Of a DNA stretch of 64,000 nucleotides, positions 49,154-59,230 are shown one piece after another. Below the pieces are notes generated by a model. That model was not told the origin of the DNA, did no database searches, and worked only from the letters and a program-made list of their open reading frames with translations. The translations under genes were made by a program, and so were the position numbers. This stretch comes from Rugamonas apoptosis (GTDB lineage Bacteria > Pseudomonadota > Gammaproteobacteria > Burkholderiales > Burkholderiaceae_D), in NCBI RefSeq assembly GCF_014042355.1, contig NZ_JACEZU010000003.1, positions 248,001 through 312,000 on the forward strand. Reading direction: 5' to 3'. The first letter of the stretch is position 1, and each line of letters starts with the position of its first letter.

Positions 49154-51532
49154 GTGGTGCAAGAAGAGCAGGGATTTGTGTTGACCCGGCACTGGCGCGA
49201 TACGGCGGCCGGTACCGAGGTGGAATTTTGGCTGGCCACCGACCAGGGTCCGCGCCAGTTGCGCCTGCCCGTGCAGCGGGCGGTGGCGTTCGTGCCGGCC
49301 GAGCAGCGCGCGCAGGCCGAATTGCTGCTGCAGGCTGAACGCGGCTGCGAACTGCGCGAATTAGCCCTGAACGATTTCCACAGCCGTCCGGTGCTGGGCC
49401 TGTACTGCCGCCAGTACCGGCAACTGCTTAAGGTGGAAAAGCGCTTGCGCGCGCACGGCGTGGACGTGTACGAGGCCGATATCCGGCCGCCGGAACGCTA
49501 CCTGATGGAGCGCTTCATCACGGCGCCCGTCGCCTTCAGCGGCCAGCCCGGTCCCGCCGATGCCGGCGCCGGGCCGCTGCTTGACTGTATATTGAAACCG
49601 GTGCCCGGCTACCGTCCCACATTACGGTTGGTGTCGCTCGATATCGAAACGACGGCGCGCGGCGACCTGTATTCCATCGCGCTGGAAGGCTGTGGCCAGC
49701 GCCAGGTCTACATGCTGGGGCCACCGAACGGAGACGCAGCCGCGGTCGATTTCGCATTGGAATACTGCGACAGCCGCGCCCAGATGCTGGAACGCCTGAA
49801 CACCTGGCTGGCCGTGCACGACCCGGACGCCATCATCGGCTGGAACCTGGTGCAGTTCGACTTGCGCGTGCTGCGCGAGCACGCGGAGCGCTTGCAGGTG
49901 CCGCTGCTGTTCGGGCGCGACGGCAGTGCCATGGAGTGGCGTGAACATGGCGGCGGCCAGCAGCACTATTTCGCGGCGGCGGCTGGCCGCCTCATCATCG
50001 ACGGCATCGAGGCGCTCAAGTCGGCCACCTGGAGTTTCCCGTCCTTCAGCCTGGAATACGTGGCGCAAACGCTGCTGGGCGAAGGCAAGGATATCGACAA
50101 TCCTTACCAGCGCATGGCAGAAATCGAGCGCCGCTTCGCCGAGGACAAGCCGGCCCTGGCCCGCTACAACCTGCACGACTGCGAACTGGTCACGCGCATC
50201 TTCGCCCACACCGAGCTGCTCACCTTCCTGCTGGAGCGGGCCAGCGTGACGGGGCTGGCGGCCGACCGCAGCGGCGGTTCCGTGGCCGCCTTCGAGCACC
50301 TGTACCTGCCCATGATGCACCGCCAGGGCTACGTGGCGCCCAACCTGGGCGACGTGGTGGGCGAGAACAGCCCCGGTGGTTTCGTCATGGATTCCCAGTC
50401 CGGCCTGTACGACTCGGTGCTGGTGCTCGACTACAAAAGCCTGTATCCCTCCATCATCCGCACTTTCCTGATCGATCCGGTGGGACTGGTGGAGGGCATG
50501 CGCGCGCCGGCAGACGCGGACACCGTGCCCGGCTTTCGCGGCGCCCGCTTCGCGCGCGAACGGCACTGCCTGCCGGCCATCGTCAGCCAGATCTGGCAGG
50601 GCAGGGAGGCCGCCAAGCGCGAGCACAATAAGCCCTTGTCGCAGGCGCTCAAGATCATCATGAACGCCTTCTACGGCGTGCTCGGTTCCAGCGGCTGCCG
50701 CTTCTTCGATCCGCGCCTGGCCTCGTCGATCACCTTGCGGGGCCACGAGATCATGCACCGCACCCGCCAGCTGATTGAGGCGCAGGGCTACCAGGTCATC
50801 TACGGCGACACGGATTCCACCTTCGTCTGGCTGGGCAAGGCCCACGACGACGCGCGCGCGGGCGAGATCGGGCGCGCCCTCGTCAGCCACGTCAACCAGT
50901 GGTGGAGCGCCCACTTGCGGGAGCAGTTCGGCCTGGACAGCGCGCTGGAGCTGCAGTTCGAAACCCATTACCGGCGCTTCCTCATGCCCACCATCCGCGG
51001 CTCCGACCTGGGCAGCAAGAAACGCTACGCCGGCCTGGTGACGGACGCCGGCGGCGACGACAAGATGGTCTACAAGGGCCTGGAGACGGTGCGCACGGAC
51101 TGGACCCCGCTGGCGCAGCAATTCCAGCAGGGACTGTACGAGCGCATCTTCAAGGGCCAGCCTTACCGCGACTACGTGCGCGATTACGCGCGCCGCACCG
51201 CCAGCGGCGAATACGACCACCTGCTGGTGTATCGCAAGCGTTTGCGCCGCCCGCTGGAGGACTACCAGCGCAACGTGCCGCCCCACGTGCGCGCGGCCCG
51301 CAGCGCCGACGATTACAACCGCCGGCACGGCCGCCCGCTGCAATACCAGCGCGGCGGCTGGATCCGTTACGTGATGACGGTGGCCGGCCCGGAACCGCTG
51401 GAGGCGCGGCGCGCGGCCATCGATTACGAGCATTATCTGACGCGCCAGTTGCAGCCGGTGGCCGACGCCATCCTGCCTTTCCTCGACGACGATTTCAGCG
51501 CCCTGACCAGCCGCCAGCAAACCCTGTTCTGA
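49154..51532 (+). CDS. polB: DNA polymerase II (family B)
   Basis: Repair and restart polymerase with 3'-5' proofreading. The 792-residue protein has exonuclease motifs [21 protein letters not shown] and YNLHDCELV, and polymerase motifs [17 protein letters not shown] (A), [20 protein letters not shown] (B) and [11 protein letters not shown] (C). Length is as in E. coli PolB (783). Starts with GTG GTG at 49154/49157. No clear LexA box was found in the short upstream gap. Confidence 0.95.
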   Translation: MVQEEQGFVLTRHWRDTAAGTEVEFWLATDQGPRQLRLPVQRAVAFVPAEQRAQAELLLQAERGCELRELALNDFHSRPVLGLYCRQYRQLLKVEKRLRAHGVDVYEADIRPPERYLMERFITAPVAFSGQPGPADAGAGPLLDCILKPVPGYRPTLRLVSLDIETTARGDLYSIALEGCGQRQVYMLGPPNGDAAAVDFALEYCDSRAQMLERLNTWLAVHDPDAIIGWNLVQFDLRVLREHAERLQVPLLFGRDGSAMEWREHGGGQQHYFAAAAGRLIIDGIEALKSATWSFPSFSLEYVAQTLLGEGKDIDNPYQRMAEIERRFAEDKPALARYNLHDCELVTRIFAHTELLTFLLERASVTGLAADRSGGSVAAFEHLYLPMMHRQGYVAPNLGDVVGENSPGGFVMDSQSGLYDSVLVLDYKSLYPSIIRTFLIDPVGLVEGMRAPADADTVPGFRGARFARERHCLPAIVSQIWQGREAAKREHNKPLSQALKIIMNAFYGVLGSSGCRFFDPRLASSITLRGHEIMHRTRQLIEAQGYQVIYGDTDSTFVWLGKAHDDARAGEIGRALVSHVNQWWSAHLREQFGLDSALELQFETHYRRFLMPTIRGSDLGSKKRYAGLVTDAGGDDKMVYKGLETVRTDWTPLAQQFQQGLYERIFKGQPYRDYVRDYARRTASGEYDHLLVYRKRLRRPLEDYQRNVPPHVRAARSADDYNRRHGRPLQYQRGGWIRYVMTVAGPEPLEARRAAIDYEHYLTRQLQPVADAILPFLDDDFSALTSRQQTLF

Positions 51533-51628
51533 GGCGGCGCGGTTGACGCGGCGCCGGCCGGCGCGGATACTGCCGGACATCGGCGCCCGCCGGGGCGCGC
51601 CACGCCAACCCGCCAGCAGGAGAACACC

Positions 51629-52738
51629 ATGCCATCACCGATACGCCGCATCGCCATCAACACCGGCGGTGGCGACGCGCCCGGCCTGAACGCCGTGATC
51701 CGCGCCACCGTGCTGGCGGCGCTGGAGCGGGGCTGGGAATGCTACGGCATCCGCGACGGCTACAACGGCATCCTGTGCCCGGAACGCTATCGCGACGGCG
51801 GCGTGCTGCGCCTGACGGCCGAGCACGTGCGCGGCATCGCCCACCTGGGCGGCACCATGCTGGGCACCACCAACCGCGGCAATCCGCTCAGCTTCCCCAC
51901 CACCCAGGCCGATGGCAGCGTGCGCGACGTGGACCGCAGCGACGAGTTGCTGGCCTGGTTCGCGCGCGAGGGCATCGACGCGTTGGTGGCCGTGGGCGGC
52001 GACGGTTCGCTCACCATCGCCGACGCGCTGGCGCGCAAGGGCTTGCGCGTGGTGGGCGTGCCCAAGACCATCGACAACGATCTGGACCAGACCACCACCA
52101 CCTTCGGCTTCGACACCGCCGTCGCCTTCGCCACGGAATGCGTGGACCGGCTGCACAGCACGGCCGAGAGCCACCAGCGCGTGATGGTGGTGGAGGTGAT
52201 GGGGCGTTACGCCGGCTGGATCGCGCTGCACACCGGCATCGCCGGCGGCGCGCACGCCATCCTGCTGCCCGAGATTCCGTACGACCTGGAGAAGGTGGCG
52301 GCCGCCATCACGGCCCGCGAACAGGCTGGCCACAGTTACTCGATCGTGGTGGTGGCCGAGGGCGCGCTGGCGGCCGGCGGCGCGCGCGACGTGCTGGCGC
52401 CGGCCGCCGGCGGCCATGTGGAACGGCTGGGCGGGGCCGGCGAGCACGTGGCGCGCGAACTGGCGGCGCGCACCGGCAAGGACGCGCGGGCCGTGGTGCT
52501 GGGGCATCTGCTGCGCGGCGGCAGTCCCAGCGCGTTCGACCGGCTGGCGGCGCTGCGCTTCGGCGCGGCGGCCGTGCGGGCGCTGGACGCGGGGCAGTCC
52601 GGCGTGATGGTGTCGCTGGCTTATCCCAACATGCAATACGTGCCGCTGGCGCAGGTGGCCGGCCGCATGAAGAACGTGGCGCTCGACGGCGACACGGTGC
52701 GCACCGCGCGCGACCTGGGCATCTGCCTGGGCGATTAA
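51629..52738 (+). CDS. pfkA: 6-phosphofructokinase
   Basis: Phosphorylates fructose-6-phosphate. A 369-residue PFK with NTGGGDAPGLNAVIRA, the phosphoryl-donor loop VAVGGDGSLTIADAL and the catalytic loop PKTIDNDLDQTTTTFGFDTA, then MGRYAGWIAL. Gly rather than Asp in GGDGS points to ATP as donor, while Lys in PKTIDND is the residue of PPi-type and group III enzymes. So this is a group III-like enzyme, probably ATP-using. GGAG lies just upstream of ATG 51629. Confidence 0.9.
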   Translation: MPSPIRRIAINTGGGDAPGLNAVIRATVLAALERGWECYGIRDGYNGILCPERYRDGGVLRLTAEHVRGIAHLGGTMLGTTNRGNPLSFPTTQADGSVRDVDRSDELLAWFAREGIDALVAVGGDGSLTIADALARKGLRVVGVPKTIDNDLDQTTTTFGFDTAVAFATECVDRLHSTAESHQRVMVVEVMGRYAGWIALHTGIAGGAHAILLPEIPYDLEKVAAAITAREQAGHSYSIVVVAEGALAAGGARDVLAPAAGGHVERLGGAGEHVARELAARTGKDARAVVLGHLLRGGSPSAFDRLAALRFGAAAVRALDAGQSGVMVSLAYPNMQYVPLAQVAGRMKNVALDGDTVRTARDLGICLGD

Positions 52739-52815
52739 GGGGCGTATCGGGGATCAGGGCTGGTTCGTATGCGAAAATGCGATAGTTTGCTTCCTCGATC
52801 CTATCCCCATCACCG

Positions 52816-53448
52816 ATGACGCCTCCGGATTCCCCTCATTTTTACCAGCCCGCACTGGGCCACGGCCTGCCGCACGACCCCTTCAACGCCATCGTGGGCC
52901 CCCGTCCGATCGGCTGGATCGCCAGCCAGAGCGCCAGCGGCCAGCGCAACCTGGCGCCTTACAGCTTTTTCAACGCCTTCAACTACACGCCGCCCATCAT
53001 CGGTTTCGCCAGCATCGGGCGCAAGGACACGTTGCGCAATATTGAGCAGACGGGCGAATTCGTGTGGAACCTGGCCACGCGGCCCCTGGCCGAGGCCATG
53101 AACGCCAGTTGCGCGCCGGCGCCGGCGGAAGTGGACGAATTCGGACTGGCGGGCCTGACGCCGGCCCCGTCGCGGCTGGTGCAAGTGCCGCGCGTGGCGC
53201 AAAGCCCGGTGGCGTTCGAGTGCCGCAAGACGCAGATCATCCAGCTGCAAGGGGCCGATGGCGGCGCCGTGCCAACCTGGCTGGTACTGGGGGAGGTGGT
53301 GGGCGTGCATATCGCGCGCCACCTGCTGGTCGATGGCGTCTACGATACGGCCGCGGCGCGGCCTATCCTGCGTGGCGGTGGTCCCGCCGATTACTTTGAA
53401 ATTGGCGCCGATGCGTTGTTCCGCATGGCGCGTCCGGCCTGGCCTTGA
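52816..53448 (+). CDS. Flavin reductase-like FMN-binding protein
   Basis: A 210-residue protein of the flavin reductase-like domain family: FNAIVGPRPIGWIASQSASG, NLAPYSFFNAFNYTPPIIGF, RNIEQTGEFVWNLATRPLAE and GEVVGVHIARHLLVDG. It probably binds FMN and serves as reductase or flavin-dependent oxidoreductase; the partner is unknown. ATG 52816. It is convergent with the asparaginase gene, with a hairpin between. Confidence 0.85.
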   Translation: MTPPDSPHFYQPALGHGLPHDPFNAIVGPRPIGWIASQSASGQRNLAPYSFFNAFNYTPPIIGFASIGRKDTLRNIEQTGEFVWNLATRPLAEAMNASCAPAPAEVDEFGLAGLTPAPSRLVQVPRVAQSPVAFECRKTQIIQLQGADGGAVPTWLVLGEVVGVHIARHLLVDGVYDTAAARPILRGGGPADYFEIGADALFRMARPAWP

Positions 53449-53478
53449 AGCATCAAGGCACTCAGGCCTTGAGCGGTA

Positions 53479-53501
53479 GGGGCGCCGCGAGACGGCGCCC
53501 C
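53479..53501. terminator. Hairpin between convergent genes
   Basis: GGGGCGCC (53479-53486) pairs perfectly with GGCGCCCC (53494-53501), loop GCGAGAC. There is no T-run. It separates the flavin reductase-like and asparaginase genes. Confidence 0.65.
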
Positions 53502-53509
53502 GGGCGCGA

Positions 53510-54595
53510 TCAGTAGGTGTAGAAGATGCGCTGGATTTCCTTGCTGTCGGTGGTGCGCGTCAGGGCCAGCATCAGCAGGATGCGTGCCTTCTGCGGGTTC
53601 AGCGTGTCGGACACCACGAAGTCCAGTTCATCGTCGTTGGCTTCGCCGTTGCGGGCCACGATGCCCTGGCCTACGCGGCTGGAGCGCACGATCAGCACGC
53701 CCTGCTTGCGGGCCGCCACCAGGGATGGCTTGACCTTGTTGGCCAGGCTGCCGTCGCCCACGCCGGCGTGGACGATGCCCTTGGCGCCGCCGGCCACGAA
53801 GGCGTTCAGCGCGGCAGGACCCATGTTGGCGTAGCCGTAGACGATGTCCACTTGCGGGAGGCTTTGCAGTTGGCTGATGTCAAATTCCGTATCGGCCGTG
53901 TGCTTGCGCATGGCGCGGTGGTAGAAGTAGGGATGGTTGCCCTGGATGTAGCCCAGCATGCCCAGTTCCGTGGTCTTGAAGGTGTCCAGCGTCGAGGTGT
54001 TGGTCTTGCTGACGTCGCGCGCGGCCTGGATCTGGTCATTCAAGGCCACCAGTACGCCCTGGCCTACGGCTTCACGGCTGGCTGCCAGCAGCACGGCGTT
54101 GTACAGGTTGATGGGGCCGTCGGCCGACAGGGCCGTGCTGGGACGCATGGCGCCCACCACTACCACCGGCTTGCGGCTCTTGACCACCAGGTCGAGGAAG
54201 TAGGCCGTCTCTTCCAGGGTGTCGGTGCCGTGGGTGATGACGATGCCGTCCACATCCGAGCGTGCCAGCAGTTCGTTGACGCGCTTGCCCAGCGTGAGCC
54301 AGTGCTCGTTGCTCATGTTCTCGCTGGCGATCTGGAATACCTGTTCGCCCGTCACGTGGGCCACCTTGGCCAGTTCCGGTACCGCCTGGATCAGGCTGTT
54401 CACGCCCACGGTGGCGGCCGTATAGCCGATGGTGGTGGTGCTGCTGCTGCCCGAGCCGGCGATGGTGCCGCCGGTGGCGAGGATGGTGACGTTGGCCAGC
54501 TTGGGCGCGGCGGTGTCAGCCTGGGCGTTGCCGGCCAGCAGGACGACAAAGGCGAAGATGGCGGTAATAAAGGGGGCAGGTTTGCGATACAGCAT
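53510..54595 (-). CDS. ansB: Type II (periplasmic) L-asparaginase
   Basis: Hydrolyses asparagine to aspartate and ammonia in the periplasm. A signal peptide (about 26 residues, ending AGNAQADT) precedes the conserved ILATGGTIAGSG with the nucleophilic Thr, a flexible loop with Tyr (TIGYTAATVGV), ITHGTDTLEETAYFLDL with Thr and Asp, and VVGAMRPSTALSADGPINLY with Lys-equivalent context. The 361 residues are within the family range. ATG 54595 follows GGAGAT. Confidence 0.95.
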   Translation of the reverse strand: MLYRKPAPFITAIFAFVVLLAGNAQADTAAPKLANVTILATGGTIAGSGSSSTTTIGYTAATVGVNSLIQAVPELAKVAHVTGEQVFQIASENMSNEHWLTLGKRVNELLARSDVDGIVITHGTDTLEETAYFLDLVVKSRKPVVVVGAMRPSTALSADGPINLYNAVLLAASREAVGQGVLVALNDQIQAARDVSKTNTSTLDTFKTTELGMLGYIQGNHPYFYHRAMRKHTADTEFDISQLQSLPQVDIVYGYANMGPAALNAFVAGGAKGIVHAGVGDGSLANKVKPSLVAARKQGVLIVRSSRVGQGIVARNGEANDDELDFVVSDTLNPQKARILLMLALTRTTDSKEIQRIFYTY

Positions 54596-55015
54596 TCGAT
54601 CTCCAATTTGTAGTAGATGGTAACAAATTCACATTCTGGGAAGCGATTTCGTTCATGTCAACAACGCGCGTCGCTGGCGCGTTATGGACAGGCCGGGGAA
54701 ACGCCACCGTATGTTTTTTGCTATCGGCCGGTGGCATGGCGCCCCGGACCGGTTGTCTAGTTAGCAAACGGCGTGCCCGTTATGGGCTGAATGACAACTC
54801 CCTGTAATTAAACGGTTTTATCGGGTCGCTGGTGGCCAGTGTCGCACAGATAGTCCAATTTGTTGGATGTGGCCGCGCGTGCGCGTCTGAATAATTGGAT
54901 GGGTGAGGTGTGGTGCTTGTGTATTCAATCAGGATTACAATTTGATAATTAATTCATGCAAGCGACGCGGTTTTGACCGATAATGGCTAAAAGCAACACA
55001 TCAGGATGGAAGATT
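54596..55015. other. Intergenic region between divergent genes
   Basis: These 420 bases hold no gene. The right part (about 54925-54960) is AT-rich, with GATAAT near 54943 that could be a -10 for the lipoprotein gene. The promoter of the asparaginase gene should lie at the left. No operator was recognised. Confidence 0.4.
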
Positions 55016-55357
55016 ATGAACAAGCTATCGGCCCTGTGGCTGGCCGTGCTCGTGTGTGCGACCCTGGCCGCTTGCGGCAAGTCTGAAGCGCAACGTCAGC
55101 GGGAATCGGCGGCGACGCTGACCAGTCTGGGCGAGAAATATGTAAAGGAAAAGATACTGGAGCCTTCGTCGGCCCAGTTCCGCAACCAGTTCATCGGCAA
55201 GAAAGGCGCGCCCTGTGGCGAAGTGAATGCCAAGGATGCGTTTGGCGCTTATATCGGTTTCCAGCGCTATATCTCCGTCGCGCGCGACCTGACCTTGCTG
55301 GCCCAGGATGTGGCGCCGGCTGAATTCGAGGCGTCCTGGGTACAGTTGTGCCGCTGA
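55016..55357 (+). CDS. Small lipoprotein of unknown function
   Basis: A 113-residue lipoprotein from ATG 55016 (MNKLSALWLAVLVCATLAAC, lipobox LAAC, Cys20). An upstream in-frame ATG at 54983 would bury the signal peptide and is rejected. The mature domain (KILEPSSAQFRNQFIGKKG, CGEVNAKDAFGAYIGFQRYI) is shared with the protein at 27339-27806 on the integrated element. Two further Cys in the mature part (CGEV and the last CR) could form a disulfide. Function unknown. Confidence 0.75.
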   Translation: MNKLSALWLAVLVCATLAACGKSEAQRQRESAATLTSLGEKYVKEKILEPSSAQFRNQFIGKKGAPCGEVNAKDAFGAYIGFQRYISVARDLTLLAQDVAPAEFEASWVQLCR

Positions 55358-55388
55358 GGCGGCGCCGTGCCAATTCATCAAAATAGAA

Positions 55389-55438
55389 AGGCGCCAAGCC
55401 CGATTTATCGACAATCGCGATAAATGGGCGTGGCGCCT
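55389..55438. terminator. Long hairpin between convergent genes
   Basis: AGGCGCCA, CCC and ATTTATCG on the left pair with CGATAAAT, GGG and TGGCGCCT on the right, with small bulges. A strong 50-base hairpin that can stop both the lipoprotein and the PEP-CTERM transcripts. Confidence 0.75.
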
Positions 55439-55455
55439 GATGCCGCTGGCGGCGC

Positions 55456-56043
55456 TTACGCTTGTTTCTTGCGGCGCGCGACGAAGGCCAGCAGGCCCAG
55501 GCCGGCGGCCAGCATGGCGTAGCTTTCCGGTTCCGGCACGGGTGGCGGGGTGGCGCTGTCAACGCCGCTCAGGTGCACGCTCCAATTCGGGCCCATGCCA
55601 ACGTGGTTGGCCGGTTGGTCCCAGCTGGCCAATGGGATGGCGGCCTGGCTGTCATAGCGGAAACCGTCGTTCAGATGGGTGCCGTTGGCGAAGTTGTTGA
55701 AGGTCGCGATGGTGAACAGGTAATTGCCGGCCGACAGATTGGCGAAGCGCAGGCCGGAGTCGTAGTAGGTCTGGCCCAATGCGATGGTGCTGTCGTCGTC
55801 GTTCTCGCCGACGATCACGCCGTTTTTCCAGACCGCCGTGATCGGGTCGAAATTGCCGCCGCTGTGGAACGAGTCGGTCCACACGCGCACGTCGGTGGCG
55901 TCCTGCAGCAGCGTGAACGGAATCTTGATCACATCTTTCTGGTACTGGATGGTGCCGCTGAAGCTGAAGTCGGCGGCGTGGCTGGGGGCTGCGGCCACGG
56001 CGGCCAGCAGGGCGCTGCCCAGCAGAATCTTAAATTTCCTCAT
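55456..56043 (-). CDS. PEP-CTERM sorting-signal protein
   Basis: A 195-residue exported protein. Signal peptide (MRKFKILLGSALLAAVAAA, cleaved after PSHA), a beta-sandwich-like body (FSFSGTIQYQKDVIKIPFTL, TYYDSGLRFANLSAGNYLF) and the C-terminal PEP-CTERM tail: VPEPESYAMLAAGLGLLAFV followed by ARRKK. The body resembles the DVUA0089 family. Exosortase should recognise the tail and place the protein on the cell surface or in the extracellular matrix. Exosortase itself is not in the window. Confidence 0.9.
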   Translation of the reverse strand: MRKFKILLGSALLAAVAAAPSHAADFSFSGTIQYQKDVIKIPFTLLQDATDVRVWTDSFHSGGNFDPITAVWKNGVIVGENDDDSTIALGQTYYDSGLRFANLSAGNYLFTIATFNNFANGTHLNDGFRYDSQAAIPLASWDQPANHVGMGPNWSVHLSGVDSATPPPVPEPESYAMLAAGLGLLAFVARRKKQA

Positions 56044-56165
56044 GTCATATCCCTAAAATTAATTTTAAAACAATGTCAAAATGACAGCGCATTATGGCAA
56101 AAAATGACGATATTGTCATGCCTTTTTGATATTGTTTTATATGGGTCGTGGGATAGGGCGGGACT

Positions 56166-57260
56166 TCAGGCGCCGCGCCGCGCCTCCGTGTGGCGGTTGC
56201 TGCGGCGGAAAGCCGTTGGCGCGCCGGGCGGCCGGGCATAGGCCTCCATGGCGCGCTCATAGCCGTATTGCCATTGGTCGTTCATATGCTGGACGAAGGT
56301 CGCGTAGTCGCGCGGCATGACGAGGCGAATGCGGTTGCGGCGCCAATCGAGTTTTTTCTGCATCTGCTGGCGCGCCAGCACCCGCGACACGTCCGAGGCG
56401 TCGATGCGCACGTCGGCCGGATGGCTGTTGGCGTAGCGCAGCCGCTCGTTGCCGTCCAGGCCCAGCACGGCGCGCCAGGCGGGAATGGCGAACGCCTGGT
56501 CGAACGCTTCCTTGTATTCGATGGTCACATGGCCGGCCAGGCGGCGCGCGAGTTCGATCGGGAACAGGTCCAGCACGCCGCCGATGTAGTGGTGCCCGCC
56601 GTGCTGCTGGCAGCGGAAATAGACCATGTCGGCGATCGACAGCCGGGCCGCCTCCGTCAACGGCACCGTGCTGTCCGTTTGCAGCGTGTCGGCCACGGCA
56701 TGTTCGCCCCAGCGCGGGTCGCTCAGGGGCGAGGCCATGCCGGCCAGCAGGGCCGCCGCGCGCGGGCCGCAGAACACGGTTTCGGCGAACAGCTTGCGCT
56801 GGCCGCGCGGCTGGCCCACGTCCTCGGGGCCGAACAACAGGCGCCCGCCGATGATGGCCACGTCCACCTCGGGCGTGCCGGTGACGGGCGGGAAGGGTAG
56901 CGCGGGCGGGATTTCGAACAGGTAATCACGGAACAGGTCGGGAATGACGGGCGCCCGGGCCGGCGACAGCTTGCGCCTGGCCGCGTCCAGCAGCGTGCCC
57001 ACCATGCCCGCGTGCTGGGCCGACCTGAGCTCGCACCAGAAACGGTACATGGCGCGCGAGGTGAGCCAGGCGCGCCGGGCGGTGTCGTCCGGCAACTGGT
57101 GAATGATGGTGGCGGCGATCGAGCCGCCGCAACTGGCCAGCAGCAGGTCGGGTGCGCGGCCGGCCTGGCGCGCGGCCGCGTACATGCCCAGGTAGATACC
57201 GAAACGGAAACCGCCGCCGGCCATCACCATGCAGCGCTGATAGGGAGTCGCTTGCGTCAT
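56166..57260 (-). CDS. Patatin-like protein with altered catalytic site
   Basis: A 364-residue cytosolic protein. The start has VMAGGGFRFGIYLGMYAAAR, an oxyanion-hole loop of the patatin type, and LLLASCGGSIAATI with Ser47 at the nucleophile elbow, but the usual GxSxG ends in Ala. The catalytic Asp-Gly-Gly appears as HYIGGVLDLFPIELA, with Ile in place of the Asp. It may be inactive, or use another acid. The C-terminus is basic. No signal peptide. Confidence 0.7.
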   Translation of the reverse strand: MTQATPYQRCMVMAGGGFRFGIYLGMYAAARQAGRAPDLLLASCGGSIAATIIHQLPDDTARRAWLTSRAMYRFWCELRSAQHAGMVGTLLDAARRKLSPARAPVIPDLFRDYLFEIPPALPFPPVTGTPEVDVAIIGGRLLFGPEDVGQPRGQRKLFAETVFCGPRAAALLAGMASPLSDPRWGEHAVADTLQTDSTVPLTEAARLSIADMVYFRCQQHGGHHYIGGVLDLFPIELARRLAGHVTIEYKEAFDQAFAIPAWRAVLGLDGNERLRYANSHPADVRIDASDVSRVLARQQMQKKLDWRRNRIRLVMPRDYATFVQHMNDQWQYGYERAMEAYARPPGAPTAFRRSNRHTEARRGA

Positions 57261-57517
57261 GGGAGCACCATATCATATCGTCCAGGCGCAATGATTTTTT
57301 TATATTGTCGATAAAGTTGTAACATTTCTTCTCGCCAACAAAGTGCTGTGCTAGGATTGCGTTTTTACCAATGTTCGTCCTGGTATTGTGCGGGTAGTGG
57401 AGGGCCACTAAAGCGGGCTTGAACCTACATCATGTCAAGGCGGCGCGGCGGGCGGCGGGCTAGAATGTCCGTTGTCGCCGCACGCCTTGCGGCCCTCGTC
57501 CGCATTGGAACCGGTTC

Positions 57518-58135
57518 ATGTACTACGGAGAACGCTTCAACAGCATCACCCACAGCGTGGGCACCGCGCTGGCCGTGATCGGCGGCACGCTGCTGATCGT
57601 CATGGCGGTGCGCGGCGGCGATCCCTGGAAGGTGGTCAGCTTCAGCGTGTATGCGGCCTCGCTGGTGACGCTGTACCTGGCTTCGACCCTGTACCACAGT
57701 GTACGCGGTCCGGCCAAGCAATGGCTGCGCCGGCTCGACCACTGCGCCATCTACCTGCTGATCGCGGGCAGCTACACGCCGTTCACGCTGGTGAGTTTGC
57801 GCGGGCCGTGGGGCTGGTGGTTGTTCGGCGCCGTGTGGGCGCTGGCCGCGATCGGCATCGTGCAGGAGCTGTGGTTCGCGCGCGGGGCGCGGGTGCTGTC
57901 GCTGGTGATCTACGTGCTGATGGGCTGGCTGAGCGTGCTCGGCGTGCGGCCGCTGATTGCCGCGCTGGGCTGGCACGGTTTCCTGTGGCTGGCCGCCGGC
58001 GGCCTGCTGTACACGGGCGGCATTGGATTTTATGCCACCGACCACAAGCTGCGCCATGGGCACGGCGTCTGGCACCTGTTCGTGCTGGGCGGCAGCATCT
58101 GTCACTTCGGCGCGGTGCTGCTGTATGTAGCGTGA
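57518..58135 (+). CDS. Hemolysin III-family (PAQR/YqfA-like) membrane protein
   Basis: A 205-residue protein with seven membrane helices. Motifs of the family are EERFNSITHSVGT-like YYGERFNSITHSVGTALAV, LASTLYHSV, LDHCAIYLLIAGSYTPF, and ATDHKLRHGHGVWHLFVLGG with the metal-type His residues. Bacterial members are linked to membrane homeostasis rather than proven hemolysis. Confidence 0.88.
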   Translation: MYYGERFNSITHSVGTALAVIGGTLLIVMAVRGGDPWKVVSFSVYAASLVTLYLASTLYHSVRGPAKQWLRRLDHCAIYLLIAGSYTPFTLVSLRGPWGWWLFGAVWALAAIGIVQELWFARGARVLSLVIYVLMGWLSVLGVRPLIAALGWHGFLWLAAGGLLYTGGIGFYATDHKLRHGHGVWHLFVLGGSICHFGAVLLYVA

Positions 58136-58173
58136 CGGCGGTTTGTTTTACGAATTTACCACGCGGGACTATT

Positions 58174-59055
58174 TTGGATATCCATTCCGACGATTTGAAA
58201 ACCTTCGTCGCCGTGATCGACAGCGGCACCCTGAGCGCCGCCTCGGTTCACCTGGGGCAGACCACCTCCGGCGTCAGCCGCGCGCTGTCGCGCCTCGAAG
58301 ATAAACTGGCCACCTCGCTGCTCACGCGCACCACGCGCCGCATGGAGCTGACGGAGGAGGGCGAGCTGTTCCTGAACCGGGCGCGCCACATCCTGGCCGC
58401 CATGGAGGAGGCGGAGGAGGCGATCCGCATCCGCCAGCAAAAGCCGGCCGGGCGCCTGTGCGTGGACGCCGCTTCGCCGTTCATGCTCCATTGCGTGGTG
58501 CCGCACGTGGCCGAATTTCGCGCCATGTACCCGGAGATCCGGCTGCAATTGAGCAGCAACGACCAGATCGAGGACGTGATCGAGCAGCGCACCGACATCG
58601 CCATTCGCGTCGGCGCCGTGACCGATTCTACGCTGCACGCCCATGCGCTCGGTTCCAGTCCGCTGCACCTGCTGGCCAGCCCGGCCTACCTGAACGCGCA
58701 TGGCATTCCGTCCACGCCCGAGGAACTGGCCCGCCACGTGCTGCTGGGCTATGCGCATGACGAGGCCGGCAACCATTGGCCGCTGCGCCACGCTGGCGGT
58801 AACAGCCTGGCCATCACGCCCACCATGACGGCCACCAGCGGCGAGACGCTGCGCCAGCTGGCGCTGGCCGGCCAGGGCATCGCCTGCCTGGCCGAGTTCA
58901 TGACCCGCGCCGACATCGAGGCCGGGCGCCTGGTCAAGGTGCTGGTGGGCAGCAGCACGGGGAGCCGCCAGCAGATCCACGCCGTCTACTACCGCAACAC
59001 CCGGTTGTCGCAGCGCATACGCTGCTTCCTCGACTTCCTGCAGCAAAAACTGTGA
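58174..59055 (+). CDS. LysR-family transcriptional regulator
   Basis: A 293-residue regulator. HTH: DDLKTFVAVIDSGTLSAASV, HLGQTTSGVSRALSRLEDKL, TRTTRRMELTEEGELFL. Effector domain: CVDAASPFMLHCVVPHVAEF and the C-terminal LALAGQGIACLAEFMTRADI. It begins at TTG 58174 (no ATG in this position and a weak ribosome site). It resembles the DsdC/AaeR-like group that often controls efflux or aromatic metabolism; the target is unknown. Confidence 0.85.
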   Translation: MDIHSDDLKTFVAVIDSGTLSAASVHLGQTTSGVSRALSRLEDKLATSLLTRTTRRMELTEEGELFLNRARHILAAMEEAEEAIRIRQQKPAGRLCVDAASPFMLHCVVPHVAEFRAMYPEIRLQLSSNDQIEDVIEQRTDIAIRVGAVTDSTLHAHALGSSPLHLLASPAYLNAHGIPSTPEELARHVLLGYAHDEAGNHWPLRHAGGNSLAITPTMTATSGETLRQLALAGQGIACLAEFMTRADIEAGRLVKVLVGSSTGSRQQIHAVYYRNTRLSQRIRCFLDFLQQKL

Positions 59056-59230
59056 TGGCCGCGTGCGCTGTGGCGTATGTGCGTGAGCGTACAGTGTGCG
59101 GGCGGGGCGCGGGCATATGATGGATTTGCCTGATGGGGCCATGTCCGAACAAGACCAGGCACCACCGGCGGGTAGGCCGGGCGCCCCGAGTTCCCGGCAC
59201 CAACAGCAATGCTAGCTATGCGAGGGCATC

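Noticed and set aside
57472..58173. A long in-frame extension of the LysR gene to 57472
   Set aside because: It lies over the hemolysin III-family gene in another frame. The LysR fold starts at about 58177.
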